Below, piece after piece: positions 52,700 through 63,589 of a DNA stretch of 64,000 nt. Below the pieces are notes generated by a model. It was not told the origin of the DNA and made no database searches. It saw only the letters and a list, made by a program, of their open reading frames with translations. Within the stretch, counting starts at the first letter, position 1. Every line of letters begins with the position of its first letter. The position numbers and the translations under genes were made by a program. The stretch covers positions 1,116,001 through 1,180,000 of the forward strand of contig MBPM02000008.1 of NCBI GenBank assembly GCA_001695595.3, read 5' to 3'. This DNA is from Plasmopara viticola (taxonomy: Eukaryota; Oomycota; Peronosporomycetes; Peronosporales; Peronosporaceae).

Positions 52700-53290
52700 G
52701 TCATTCACAAGGTCGCTCACTTCAAACTTCTTTGTCTTCTTATCAGTGTCAACCCAATGGGCAGTCCGACCAGGACGCCAAGGGAATCCACGTCATTACC
52801 CAGTCCCTTTCTGTCCAACGTCAATGCAAAAGCTATGGCCATTGTCGACTTCCCGGTACCAGGAGTGTCCAAGGATCCGACCACAACGATCCGTATCAAT
52901 CACACGCTCTTGCAAAAACTTGAATTGTGGGAGGAACGCTAAACGGCAAGAGTGCACCTTTCTGTCTACTGGCCCGCCAACGTCAAGCAAATCCTCCACC
53001 TTTCATGAAAAAAACGGACAGTTTGGGTCGAAATGCTGCCTTGTCAAGCTCACAGTTGTCCATTGATGTCGCTGTCTCGTATGGAGCCATCACCAGCACG
53101 TGAAGCTGCCGCGACAATGGTTGAGTCAGATGCTTGTCCGCATCCACATCCTCGAGGTCGTTCGGCTTTTTCGCCTTAATCGCATGGTGCAGCAGAACCC
53201 CCATCTTTCTCTTGCTACTCACCACGAGAAAGATGTCCGCTTCTCCTTCCCGAAGGAGCGCAGACATCACGGAAACCTCGTCCATCTTGG
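52700..53290 (-). pseudogene. Decayed P-loop NTPase-like gene
   Basis: The minus strand shows at least three coding-like pieces in different frames. One (52717-52899) reads I-V-V-V-G-S...G-T-G-K-S-T-M-A-I-A-F-A-L-T-L, a Walker A loop with a following helix reminiscent of Mrp/NUBPL-type ATPases. The others (52796-52999 and 52983-53285; for example E-A-D-I-F-L-V-V-S-S-K-R-K-M) overlap it with frame changes. Stops and shifts prevent one continuous frame. Iron-sulfur scaffold ATPases are only one possibility. Confidence 0.4.
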
Positions 53291-54274
53291 ACTTGAGCCG
53301 GCATTAGAAAGCAACCGGAGTTGGAAAATTGATGTGGCCACATGACTGAACCCTATACGAGAACAATATGATATTCTGAGGCCATTGATTGGCAAAAAGT
53401 AGGACGAATATTTATTCATCGAAAAGGGCGTTGAGAGTAAATAAATGTACTCAAAGAAGCTTAAAGTAAACAAAATACACAAGAGTTACCGTATCGAGGG
53501 TGGACGAATACTTTCGAAAATTTATTTGCATCTCCTCCCAAGTACAGGTTGGAGGAACCTGAATCGTCATAGAAAGCATGCGAAGCGTTTGTTCAGACGC
53601 CACCACTTAAAATTGAAGAGCAAAGAACTTCTGTCGAGTAGATTACGCCAAGTCTACGTTTGCCATGAGCGCCGACAATGAGATGTCAGTTCGACTCATA
53701 ATTCTGATCATACTTGATTTTAAGTGTGGCGCAATCTAAAAACGTATATAAAGAAGACCTTAGTATCGGTGGTAAAGGGATCAGTCTCTCAAACTTAATC
53801 GTCAGCAAGCGATGTCATATTTCTACATTCTTTTCTCATAGTAAAAATTTGCTATTCCTTTAAAAAGAAGAGCAAATATTTCATACAAGAGGGGAAGGCA
53901 GAGTCTTTGTCTTTGTTGTTGCTTTTTGCATTTGCAAAGAAGTCAACTACCATCAAAAGCAAATGAGAAAGTTCCTTTGCAACTTTGGCAAGCTGATAAA
54001 CGTGGCAACGTTGCTCTTCTAACTGCCAGAATCCGCGATCTGCACGAGCTTCAATGCGTCGCTAACAACCAAGCTCGGCAGCATCAACACCACTGAGTAC
54101 TGGGCGGAAGACAAGCCGTATACGTACCAGCCGCATTACATTCGTCTGCCAAGCGGCAAAGTTGTCGGAACAAACCACTCCAACTTTAGTCGCCTCGCTG
54201 AGTATCGTAGTACAATAAAATCCAAGACGCCATGGATCTCAAATTGGATTCTATCCACGGAAGGACGTCGCACC

Positions 54275-56116
54275 TTGAAAAAAAAAATCCCGCAAATGCT
54301 CATGTACAATCTCGTGTCGCCCATGGATTATGGAAAATCCATTCGGTCGGGCAACGTGCGTCGCCGTCGCAACAAAGCCATCCAGATGTTTCTTACTGAC
54401 AATCTGGCGCTGCCACTCTTAAAATCTCTTGGCCACGTTGCGACAAATCTCTTCCAGACCCATTACGCGGATTATTTCAACAATCAGCTTTTTGCACAAC
54501 GCTTAGAGCTCATGAATGCCAGTGAAATCATCCAAGAATTTAATCTAACATTGTCAACCGAAGTGCTTAATGGCCTCGACAATAACTCCGCTCGACCCAA
54601 TATAACGTTATCGTACGTCTACAATGGAGAGAGCCACCGAGCCGCTTTGTATGCGCAGTATACGACCGCGTTTGAGCCGTACGACGGCTATGCGGATCAA
54701 TACTACACGATGGATGACGCTTTTCCAGCTGCGACTTTTCCAGCTGACAGCTATCCGTGGCTTTGGTCCCCGCGGATTGAAGCAACAAGAGCAGTGATCT
54801 ACGAGCTTGTTGAGTTGCTCACTCAAAGCGATCAAGACAACGAAGAGAATGCAAATAGTGCATGTTCACCAATCTGTGTCGAACCGATAAAAAACAGATT
54901 TTTAAAGCTGCTGTCAAAGCAAGCTGAAAACAAGTCCACCGACGAGAGTTTACCCACCGTGACCCCCGATTTGGCGTTTGATGGTCACGACATTGAAGCA
55001 CTCGCGCCCCTTTACTCCCGGCTACAGGAGTTTCACTACGACACGGGGCTTCCGCGGCTCGAAAGCCGCTCGAATACATCGCGTGGATTTTTTCCATTGA
55101 GAACGGATTTTTTGCAATTAGCTGCCAATTCGACCATGAATAACTCGAACCGTGACGCAGATGGACATGCAACGCCAGACGTACGAGAAAGAAGCGCCCT
55201 TTATGACGCGCTTACCCACTTTTACTCGTATCCTGTCATTGATCCTTGGTCAACGACGCCAAGCACCAATTGTTCGGTACAACACCCGTGTTTGGTACAA
55301 TCTGGCGTGACTGTGTACACCCCGTCGCTTCCAACGGGATCCGTGTACCACCTCTTGGGTCCTCGTGACCTGGCCCCAGCACTCCAACGAGCGGTACGGC
55401 TCGAGGTTTTAATAAATATGACAAAGGTTGCGTTTGACGCCGAGCGCCGAGCGTTAAAGCATGGCTTGCAGAGCCCATCGACCGTGTGGTACTCGCCCCA
55501 CGATCTTGACGTGGACGAGTTTGCGGACGCCGTGCTGGGCACGATGAACCTGTCGCTTCAAGACGCTCACGGGGACTTTTCTCCACTGCACGTGTATGAA
55601 GCGCACATGAAGGAACGCGTCCCCTTATTGGACGAGGTCGTCTCGTACTATGCCGCGACCAATCACGAGACGACGATTCTCATGAAGAATAATCCGCGGA
55701 TTCCGATCCTCGATCGGTTTGAGGAAGACGAAGTGACGCAATTCATTGACACACTACACAACCAAGGAGAGCGTCTAGCGCGAGCGATTCGCTCTTATGT
55801 AGAGACTCGAGGCCGCAACGCACAGTACCAAGCGATGGTCCATGCGACGAGGCAGCGTGACGAGTACAACGGGAGTGAGTATACGATCGTAGGCTTTGGC
55901 TTTGTCATGCCTGCTACGAACGACGAGAACGTCTTGTACCGTGACATGAAGCTGCCCGTGCCGTTCCATCTGATTCTCCGTCTCCTTGTGCGGTTTCAAG
56001 AGAGTCGCTTGCTGCTGCCACTGGAATCGCGACAGCTGCTGGTCTGTCTTGCAATGGCCTACTTTGACATTTCCTTCTACCGGTGCCGTCCGAGAGCGAC
56101 TCCCGACAAGGAATAA
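54275..56116 (+). CDS. Unrecognised large protein, 5' end uncertain
   Basis: At least 606 residues from the first ATG in this frame (54299); the frame stays open upstream to about 54024 and that extension looks coding (E-Y-W-A-E-D-K-P-Y-T-Y-Q-P-H-Y-I-R-L, N-W-I-L-S-T-E-G-R-R). An in-frame TAA near 54021 and coding-like sequence in another frame before it (L-W-Q-A-D-K-R-G-N-V-A-L-L-T near 53980-54030) point to an upstream exon or a frameshift. The protein has many N-x-S/T sites, long helices, and Y-Y-A-A-T-N-H-E-T-T near 456-465. The 3' half is visibly more GC-rich than the 5' half. No signal peptide is visible because the start is not resolved. No family recognised. Confidence 0.65.
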   Translation: MKKKIPQMLMYNLVSPMDYGKSIRSGNVRRRRNKAIQMFLTDNLALPLLKSLGHVATNLFQTHYADYFNNQLFAQRLELMNASEIIQEFNLTLSTEVLNGLDNNSARPNITLSYVYNGESHRAALYAQYTTAFEPYDGYADQYYTMDDAFPAATFPADSYPWLWSPRIEATRAVIYELVELLTQSDQDNEENANSACSPICVEPIKNRFLKLLSKQAENKSTDESLPTVTPDLAFDGHDIEALAPLYSRLQEFHYDTGLPRLESRSNTSRGFFPLRTDFLQLAANSTMNNSNRDADGHATPDVRERSALYDALTHFYSYPVIDPWSTTPSTNCSVQHPCLVQSGVTVYTPSLPTGSVYHLLGPRDLAPALQRAVRLEVLINMTKVAFDAERRALKHGLQSPSTVWYSPHDLDVDEFADAVLGTMNLSLQDAHGDFSPLHVYEAHMKERVPLLDEVVSYYAATNHETTILMKNNPRIPILDRFEEDEVTQFIDTLHNQGERLARAIRSYVETRGRNAQYQAMVHATRQRDEYNGSEYTIVGFGFVMPATNDENVLYRDMKLPVPFHLILRLLVRFQESRLLLPLESRQLLVCLAMAYFDISFYRCRPRATPDKE

Positions 56117-56523
56117 GAACTATAGTCGTCACGGTGGTTATGATAGAGAAGAAAGAGACCCCTCCTTTTAAGAATTAAGGTGCTAAATTGTCATTATTTG
56201 ATGTGAACCTCGACGATGCTGCAGCAAGGAGAAAGGAGGAGCTTAATCCGACCAAGTTTGGAGAAGACGAGCTGCGACTTGTTTACGACCGTAGGTGGCA
56301 AGTAGCGAAGGATGTGATAGAAGACCGAGTGACACAAGTAATTTAAAGCTATTAGATACTTGAGCTAGTCCTAGCGAAGAGAATAATGTATTCTAACCTA
56401 GAAATCAGATTTTATAATTGTCAAATCCATTTATCTAACCTATTAAAAAATTGAGATTACAGATTCGAGATTTTTATAGTAGAAAAGTATCCGCCAAGTA
56501 GTGCTCAGTGGACCAAATGAACG
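56117..56523. other. Intergenic between convergent genes
   Basis: About 400 bases between the 3' ends of two convergent genes. No feature was seen. Confidence 0.4.
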
Positions 56524-57417
56524 CTACTGCACTAAATCCTGCAAGGTCCATTCTTGCCATGCTGTCGTCTCTGCAACACTGACAGCCGACTGCTCACGAG
56601 TGACTATTCCTTTTGGGAAGATCGAACTGCGCTCAGGCTTCCACATTGCCGAGAACGGGCCAGACGCGACACTAATCAAATGCACGGCGTCAATTTGTGT
56701 ACACGTAAAGTGCCAGTCGCTCTGTCTCTCTCCATCCAAGTGCAATGCCCATAGCTTGTCTTGATCCGAAACAACTTGGACAAACTCTGCACGTAGCAAC
56801 GAAAATTTTAATCCGATGCCAACGGCTTTAATATAGGCTTCTTTTAGCGACCAGAGGCGATAAAACCGCGCATAGTGCCCATTTTCTTTGTCGACTGTCC
56901 CGCGGATATAATCCCACTCTTTTGGATTAAAGTGACGCTCAAACGAGTGAAAGAAAGCGTGCATGGATACTGTAGGGTGCGGCCGGTCGGACAGTCGCAC
57001 GACATCCACGCCGATTAAAGCACGGGAATCACTCGCGATCGCTACTATCGTGCCCTGGTGCGAGACGTTATAATTCCAGAAGGGCGGTGCGGGACTCTCG
57101 GTGCCGCGGCGCCAATAGGGTTTATTCTAGTGGCCGCAAAAGGCAGGGTAAAAATCTGTGAAGTAAAAATCGAGTTGATTTTTGCCACATACCTCTGGCG
57201 TGCGAACAATTTCGATCGCGTGGTAATCAATGTGAAAAAGGTCGTGAATAAGTTTGCGCTGCAGTAACCGACTGGCAAGCGCCAAATGTTGATCGTTTGC
57301 AAATGCAAAACGCGTTACTTGCTTTTGCTCGTGATGAGGCAGCTGGCGCAAGAGCTGATGCCATTGCGTAGAAGACGAATCCCACTGAGCGACGTCTATA
57401 AAGTACGTTGACAGCAT
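56524..57417 (-). CDS. 4'-phosphopantetheinyl transferase (AASDHPPT/Sfp type), two exons
   Basis: Exon 1 57417-57193, exon 2 57126-56524; the 66-base intron has GTATGT and CACTAG and joins T-P-E to N-K-P-Y. The product is 275 residues, fitting AASDHPPT. Landmarks: R-F-A-F-A-N-D-Q-H-L-A-L-A-S-R near 37-51; N-V-S-H-Q-G near 95-100; G-V-D-V-V-R near 115-120, where Asp binds Mg2+; and W-S-L-K-E-A-Y-I-K-A-V-G near 163-174, where Glu and Lys are catalytic. The usual G-K-P at the splice site reads N-K-P. It transfers the phosphopantetheine arm of coenzyme A onto acyl-carrier domains of fatty acid synthase and relatives. Neither exon alone has both metal-binding motifs and the substrate motif. Confidence 0.92.
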
Positions 57418-60400
57418 AGAGATTGAGCGAAATTAGGTATATAAATTAAAAGGTAATTTTCACTCTGACAAATAATACGTTATATGTGTTGTGGCAACCT
57501 TTCATGTCTTAACAATATATATTCTTTTTAATGATGTGATTTCTTATCCGAGGAAGATAAGTCATTTAGCATGTGTCGGTAATTATAGCTTAATGGTAAA
57601 GAGTCCCATCATTTTCAGTTTCTGATTTTTTCAAAAATATGCTACTTGACAAGCACTGGCAGTTGCCTCGACCTTGTTTGGTCAATTGTCGATACACTAA
57701 ACATATTGCATGTGCTTGGAAACGCGATACAAAGGCTATCACGCACAGTAGCGTCGACTTGTCGATGCCTGGTGGTCCCATCAAAATACTTTATTGTTAG
57801 CTTGCACAATATTGAGTTCGCGAGTAGATTCTCAAGGCCATCTACCCACCATTAATAATACAATCGAAATTTTTCGTTCTTAGTGCATCTACCAAAGGTG
57901 CTCATAAATGCCAGATCCAAAACAGTTTACGAGAACAAAATCGGCCGCTACTGCCACAATGCAAGAACAGAATGCGTTGTCGACACTGCGCGTTGTAAGT
58001 GTCGTCACAAGCAGGTTTGTCGGTAACAACACCTACACCATAAAATACATTGCTCTAAAAAGCATATGGGCTGGCAATATCCATACTAATTTGTAAACAT
58101 TGTTTCAAATATACGTATGCATTATAAATGTCTATACAAATCAGTGGCTGCATATTTTCGGACCAATCCAAATATTCCATCATCATCGGAAGTCAAGAGA
58201 TATTATTGCTTGAATAAGATCTCTTGGCTTTCGATGTATTGGAGGATGATAAGCTTTAGGTCGGTAGGATTAGATGACTGAGAGGTAATGGCGAGCCAAG
58301 AATCCTAAAGAGCTCTCCGTTTAATATCACTTTCCATTTTACTTTAAGAAACCAATACGTCTACATCAGAGACTTCACCCGCTTGCCGCCCGAGGCCTCA
58401 GTCGATCACCGACATTCAAAAAAACGTGTTACAAATTGCCATCAGCACGTGAAATGTAACCATTTTAGGTGACCTAAAAGCGCACATTTTCCAAGCAAGT
58501 TGAGCAAATCCGCCCCAATTCTCAATGGATCCAAATCACTCGTGTCACTTAGACCTTTTATCGCACTTTTCTTTGTTAGTCACTCGCCTTTGTATAATTT
58601 TGGTCACCAGGAAGTACTCTTCACATTTCATCGCGTTGGGCTTCTTTCTATAACTTGCCCACCATCGTAGCTCTATATCGTACAACCTTCTCATTTTCAA
58701 CAATAACGCACATTTAGTGGATACTAATTGAGACAACCGGTAGGATCCGCTCCGGATGCTACTTATTTAGCTCTTATTGCCCCTAAGCCCGATTTCCAGT
58801 CAATAGCAAAACGACATCGTGAAGGCTCGATCTAAATTACAGGCGCGTGGTCTTGAAGTGACCAGACCTTAATTCCTATTTTAATTTACTAGTTAGCTCC
58901 ACGAGCGTACACATGTCGAGCAAGTGGTAGTCAAACCGACGAAAATGCGAGTCTGAGTCAAAAGTAATTGCAAGCAATGTCCTTTACAGGCAACCATCGA
59001 TCACGCACCATACACTAAGCTCAGTATTGAAAAAAGAGACCAAGGAGATTACCCATTATCTGCGATAGACTCGAGGAGCCACAACCATTTTTTTGAGACT
59101 AGAGAGGGGCTTAAAAAAGCAATGATTATTATCATTAAGCAGCTTAAGCCTTTCGTGATGGACATACACAGCGTTCATTCTTATCAATGATGACATGTTT
59201 TGCGAAGTCATCTAGAATCATAGACGATAATGTTTTTCTTTAATGCGCACATCATCGCAAACATCGGATTAACCTACAGCGAGCGATCTCAGAAAAATTA
59301 AGCAGCTGCATGGACATCTGATCTGGATAAATGGCTGGAAAGCCAGCCGCAACGACTCAAACTCGAAAAGGATAGAGTCAAGACCTTTGCTATCACAGCC
59401 AATCTAATTTCTACCACTTTATTGCCTGCCCAAAGAATTAGCATTTTATGCCTTGCGGTGAAGTTAACTATAACAGACTTACTATCAGGTGTTTGCGTCG
59501 GAAAAAAGATACAATTTCCCGAAACTACGATTTGGTCGACTCTCAAAAGAGGTGAGCTTACAAAATTGAATCAGTTCATCGTAAAGTAGATAAGATTTTA
59601 ATCTTTTACTTGGAAAGCGACTTATGGCTCTTGTGTATTTTGCTATAAAATACTCTTTGAGATCCAGTCGGGTGAATATAGGCGCTCAGTACAAATTGCT
59701 CTGCGTCTTTTATATTATCAATCTTGACGCTTTGCACCGTCGTGGTTACCTGCACTTTATAGTTTGAGCAGAATTATCTCCCTATATAATTTTACGGCTC
59801 ACCGTTGCTGTAAATAACACGCAATAGAATCTTTTTGTCACCAAGTTGAGCACCCTGTTCCTATAATTGTTCGCTTCATACTACGAAACAGTAGCTAATT
59901 TTTTTCAAGATCGTCCCATGATACTAAGTCGAGCTTAAAATTGGCTATTTCAGCTGATCAAGGTAATCTTGATGATTGTATTGCTTCTAACAGCCCAAAA
60001 CGTGTTGTATTGGTCCATGAAGTAACTTTCAGCACCAGTAGATTGCTCGACAACGGCAACAACGTCAGAATTTGATACTGTTCACAGAAATATGTATTTC
60101 AGAGTCTCTGACCAAGAATCTGAGATGATTATGCGTCCACACGTCCCGTGATCATTGTGAGTTGTTACAATAAATCATCTAGATTTCAGAAGAACATAGA
60201 TGAAGTGCTTAATTCTTGACTGCGGCACAGGCACTTCAAGCCGCGCGGCGAATCTGCGGGAGTTGATTCGTCTAGTAAGACAAATACGAATATGAGAATG
60301 GTTCGCATCAGAATGATAGCGCTCGGTGGCTGAGAGCAATTGATTAGGCTGTAGCAAAGCAAAATTCTGCAAGAACCCTTCAATATATATCACCTCTCAA

Positions 60401-62060
60401 TTTGATTTAAGCAAAAAAATCTTTTTTGCTGACATCGTTCCAATCGCCTCCCAAACCTCAGTCGACAGCTGATTATCTATCAATCTTTCTCCACGACTGT
60501 TTTACATATCAGCACTTGTCGCGTCAAATTCAAGATTTAAAGCAGGATGCTCGTGGCCACGTAGTAAGAGCCAGTCAATATTTAGTTGTAACACAAGAAG
60601 TACTAGATTACGAAGATTTGGTCTATTCAACACAAATGTACGCTCAGTGGTTAGCAAGCATTGCTGTATGCTAGTGTGGCACAAGAATCTGGAGCTTCCT
60701 CAGTTCGTCTAAGATTTAGTGCTTTTGCCGTTTGATGAACCCCTGTCCCGCTGCTAGAAACGCGAGAAAAATGCTTTGTAAAGTTATCCACTTGGCTTTG
60801 CTTTGTCTACATTCGCTGTTGCTGAGCTTTGTCTATGTATGGGTAAATGAAGTTTAAAAGCCCGTTAAAAAACATCCTCAAGTCCTTAACTGACCAAATG
60901 CTCGAAATGCTTGGAAGGGACATATGACGGCCAAGTGCGAGCTCGTTTAACTCATTTAAAACAAGATATAAGCTCGTAAGGACTCAGACGCCCGAAATTC
61001 ATCCTTCGATCTCTTCGAAAATGTATAAGTCGTATCTAGTAAACCTAACAGCGTTTGGAAGGTTCACTTGACTACAGTGTATAATCATTTTTTCGGAGCG
61101 CTGAGATGCTGTATGGTTACCGATACATCCTTTCTATCGATCTAAACATGCATAGATGCAATTGAGCCACAACAACCATGTCTACGAGGGGCAGACCGAA
61201 GAACACGAGTAAGGCTGTTTTGTTTGCATTTCTATGGCTATGAATAAGGTTACGGTGATATGTACAAAGCACTGAAGAGTCCACTATTTATCACTCGACG
61301 AAGAGGCCGTACGGCTGAGCGCTCTTCTTCAAGCTTAAGACCTCGTCAATAACTAGCAAAGCAAGAGCTCTCGACTACACTATAGCTTAATGCAAACATC
61401 GTCTCGAAAACAAAAGCATCAAGCCCGCAGTGTGTGGAAGTATTGACGATCAAGCGGATCTAGCCTTTTAGACAAATTTAACTCCTTCTCGAGCGGTAAA
61501 CACTTTGCTTTTGCAAAGAAATCATCCATCTCAACGAACATGAGACCAGCATTGAGTTAGTAGGTAGTGTTAACGTGGCATCGCACCTAAATCGAAGCAT
61601 ACTTTTTCGTCGCTATTCGCCCAACTCAAAACACCACAGCTGACGAAAAAATGATTTCGATTTGGTGATAAAAGGATCCCCATAACGCCTTCACAGGCAA
61701 ATAAAACACTTTATCTATCAGAGCAACATAGAACCTGCCACAAATCTATGGGAGATACATCAATGTTTTTCAAACACAAAAAGTCGCGAATACACCAGTT
61801 TTAATTCAAAATTCGAAATTCAAAGAAAAGACTCTTGAGGAAGTGCGGGATGAAGATGCGTCATACTGTCGGTGGTCATACAACCAGCAATCAGAATACT
61901 CTGATACCTAGAGGTTTTTGCACAGCAAGCTCCAGATGGAGACGATAGTCATTTCATGCGTTGGGGCAAACAAAAAAACAAATCCGTGAAATGAATTGTT
62001 AAAAAATAATTCATATTCCGATTGGATATGTAGAATATCAGCAAAATATATTAATCAATT
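57418..62060. other. Long gene-poor AT-rich stretch
   Basis: About 4.6 kb. Pieces of interest: a minus-strand frame at 57590-57784 with G-P-P-G-I-D-K-S-T-L-L (Walker-A-like, degenerate); a tRNA A-box-like TAGCTTAATGG at about 57587 without a matching T-arm; a plus frame at 60426-60674 (D-Y-E-D-L-V-Y-S-T-Q) of unknown nature. No intact gene was recognised. Confidence 0.4.
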
Positions 62061-62249
62061 CTAAAAGAACAGAAATGAATTTTGTTTTTGCACGGTCAAC
62101 CTTCGATTGTAAAGAGAATTGAGAAGGCGTCGTCCACCAAACGTGTCCGAAAAATTAAGATCGGCGCCAAGTAGTTGGAGGATAAGGGTCGCACATGCAA
62201 CAACGCGGTTACACCGACTGGTGAAAAGTTTACAAAAACAAAATACCAA
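62061..62249 (-). pseudogene. Possible RxLR-effector-like relic 1
   Basis: A 62-codon frame. A Leu-rich hydrophobic stretch (V-V-A-C-A-T-L-I-L-Q-L-L-G-A) resembles a secretion signal. It is followed about 15 residues later by R-R-L-L (62121-62132) after G-G, in the place where an RxLR motif would sit. The last Arg is Leu, no dEER follows, and the frame ends soon after. Very short; similarity may be chance. Confidence 0.25.
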
Positions 62250-62881
62250 AGTATGGAAAGGTCAAGATCACCCAAGACAAAGTCGAACTACTCGCTTTAA
62301 CTTCGTGAACATAATTGTGTTGGACGGGCAATGCATCATCTGTCTCAGTAGGAAGCAGAATTGACTGTTGATGAAGAGACATTCCGCCTATCCGAAGTCA
62401 ACGATGCAGGCCAAACTGCCATGGACTTGTTCGCTTTCACGCTTGACAAAATCAGAGTACAGTGCAAATGGCTGTTTCGCGCGTCAAGCACTTCTTTATG
62501 TATTCCCACAAGATATTTGCATGAGCAATGCTGCACAAGGATCACCCTCGATAGTAGCACAGTATAGCAAGTGCCTTTGATCTTTGCTCAGCGCCGCCAG
62601 ATGTCGCAAATAATAAAACTTCGTTTTGATACATTGGTTGATATACATCAAGACCAATTTGGAATGAGGCCAAAACAAGATTACATCCTCGCAAATTGAT
62701 CGATTTTTCAGTCCATGGCGTCACGAAAGGCCGTGGATGATTAAATTGCAGAATCGCAAAAGCCAACTTATACTACAATAGACCACACGAAGCTGGATAT
62801 TCACTGCTTGGCCATTGTTTAATGCTCGTACAGTGACTATACGGCCTTCATCGTGTAATTTCGGCAAAGTATGAAGACAGG
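62250..62881. other. Gene-poor stretch
   Basis: Short frames on both strands (for example 62542-62766 minus), none recognised. It may include the decayed 3' part of the adjacent relic. Confidence 0.3.
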
Positions 62882-63277
62882 TCAGAACAAGGTAGTCACG
62901 AAAAAAACCATTCCAATGGCCTTGTGGCCGGTTTCGGTATTCATAATACAAAAAACAGAGTTTTTGATATTGCCTTGAACTTTGGGTTCGATAAAAAAGG
63001 AAGAAATCATCTCATCGTGCTCTGGAACCACAACCATCAGAGCATGCTCTTCATCTGGTCCAAGCCCCACATGTTTCTTTTCTTCTTCCTCATCTTTCAA
63101 CGAACGCGACGAATATAGATGGGTGGGAACATCCGCCGTCTTCGCATCGAACGCTGTCTTGTTGGCGTTGAAAAAAAAGTCGGAAGGAACGATGCCTTCT
63201 AGATGACTGTCTGCATTCTTGGTTTTAACAGCATCTCTGAATTGGTCAATCACGTAGTTGAAGGGGGATCGACACAC
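62882..63277 (-). pseudogene. Degenerate RxLR-effector-like gene (R-S-L-K...DEEEE)
   Basis: A 131-codon frame whose middle has R-S-L-K (63095-63106) directly followed by D-E-E-E-E-K-K, resembling the RxLR-dEER host-translocation region of Peronosporales effectors. The sequence before it (T-A-D-V-P-T-H) also resembles the usual linker after a signal peptide. No signal peptide is present at the expected place. The last Arg of RxLR is Lys, and the frame ends without recognisable WY-domain motifs. It is therefore best called a degraded relative. Alternative: an unrelated acidic protein. Confidence 0.4.
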
Positions 63278-63589
63278 AACTCACAGCTGTGCATTTGTAC
63301 GCCACCCCTCCCGATCGACGAGAAGATACCAAACTAGTCTTATCGTTATTGACCACTAGAGAACAGCTAGCTAGCCGTCAAGGAACAGAGTTCGATTATC
63401 GAAGAATATTGGGTATGTTGAAGATGTCAAAGTACATGATCCGGTAGGTACCGAAAGACCGAGTGATTGATATGCACTCGAAATAGACATTGTTTGTATC
63501 TGGGATTCAGTACTGTTGACGGAGTTCTAGACTAACAAAACCATCTTTGAGTAGTCTTTTTCGAAAATCTTTTCTTCGAAGTATTTGAA

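Noticed and set aside
57575..57650. tRNA-like sequence with TAGCTTAATGGTAAAG
   Set aside because: The A-box match is good but no anticodon stem or T-arm can be formed; not a tRNA gene.
53870..61600. Apparent similarity between 53.9 kb and 61.5 kb (TTTGCAAAGAARTCA block)
   Set aside because: Only about 25 well-matching bases with no supporting flanks; not enough to call a repeat.
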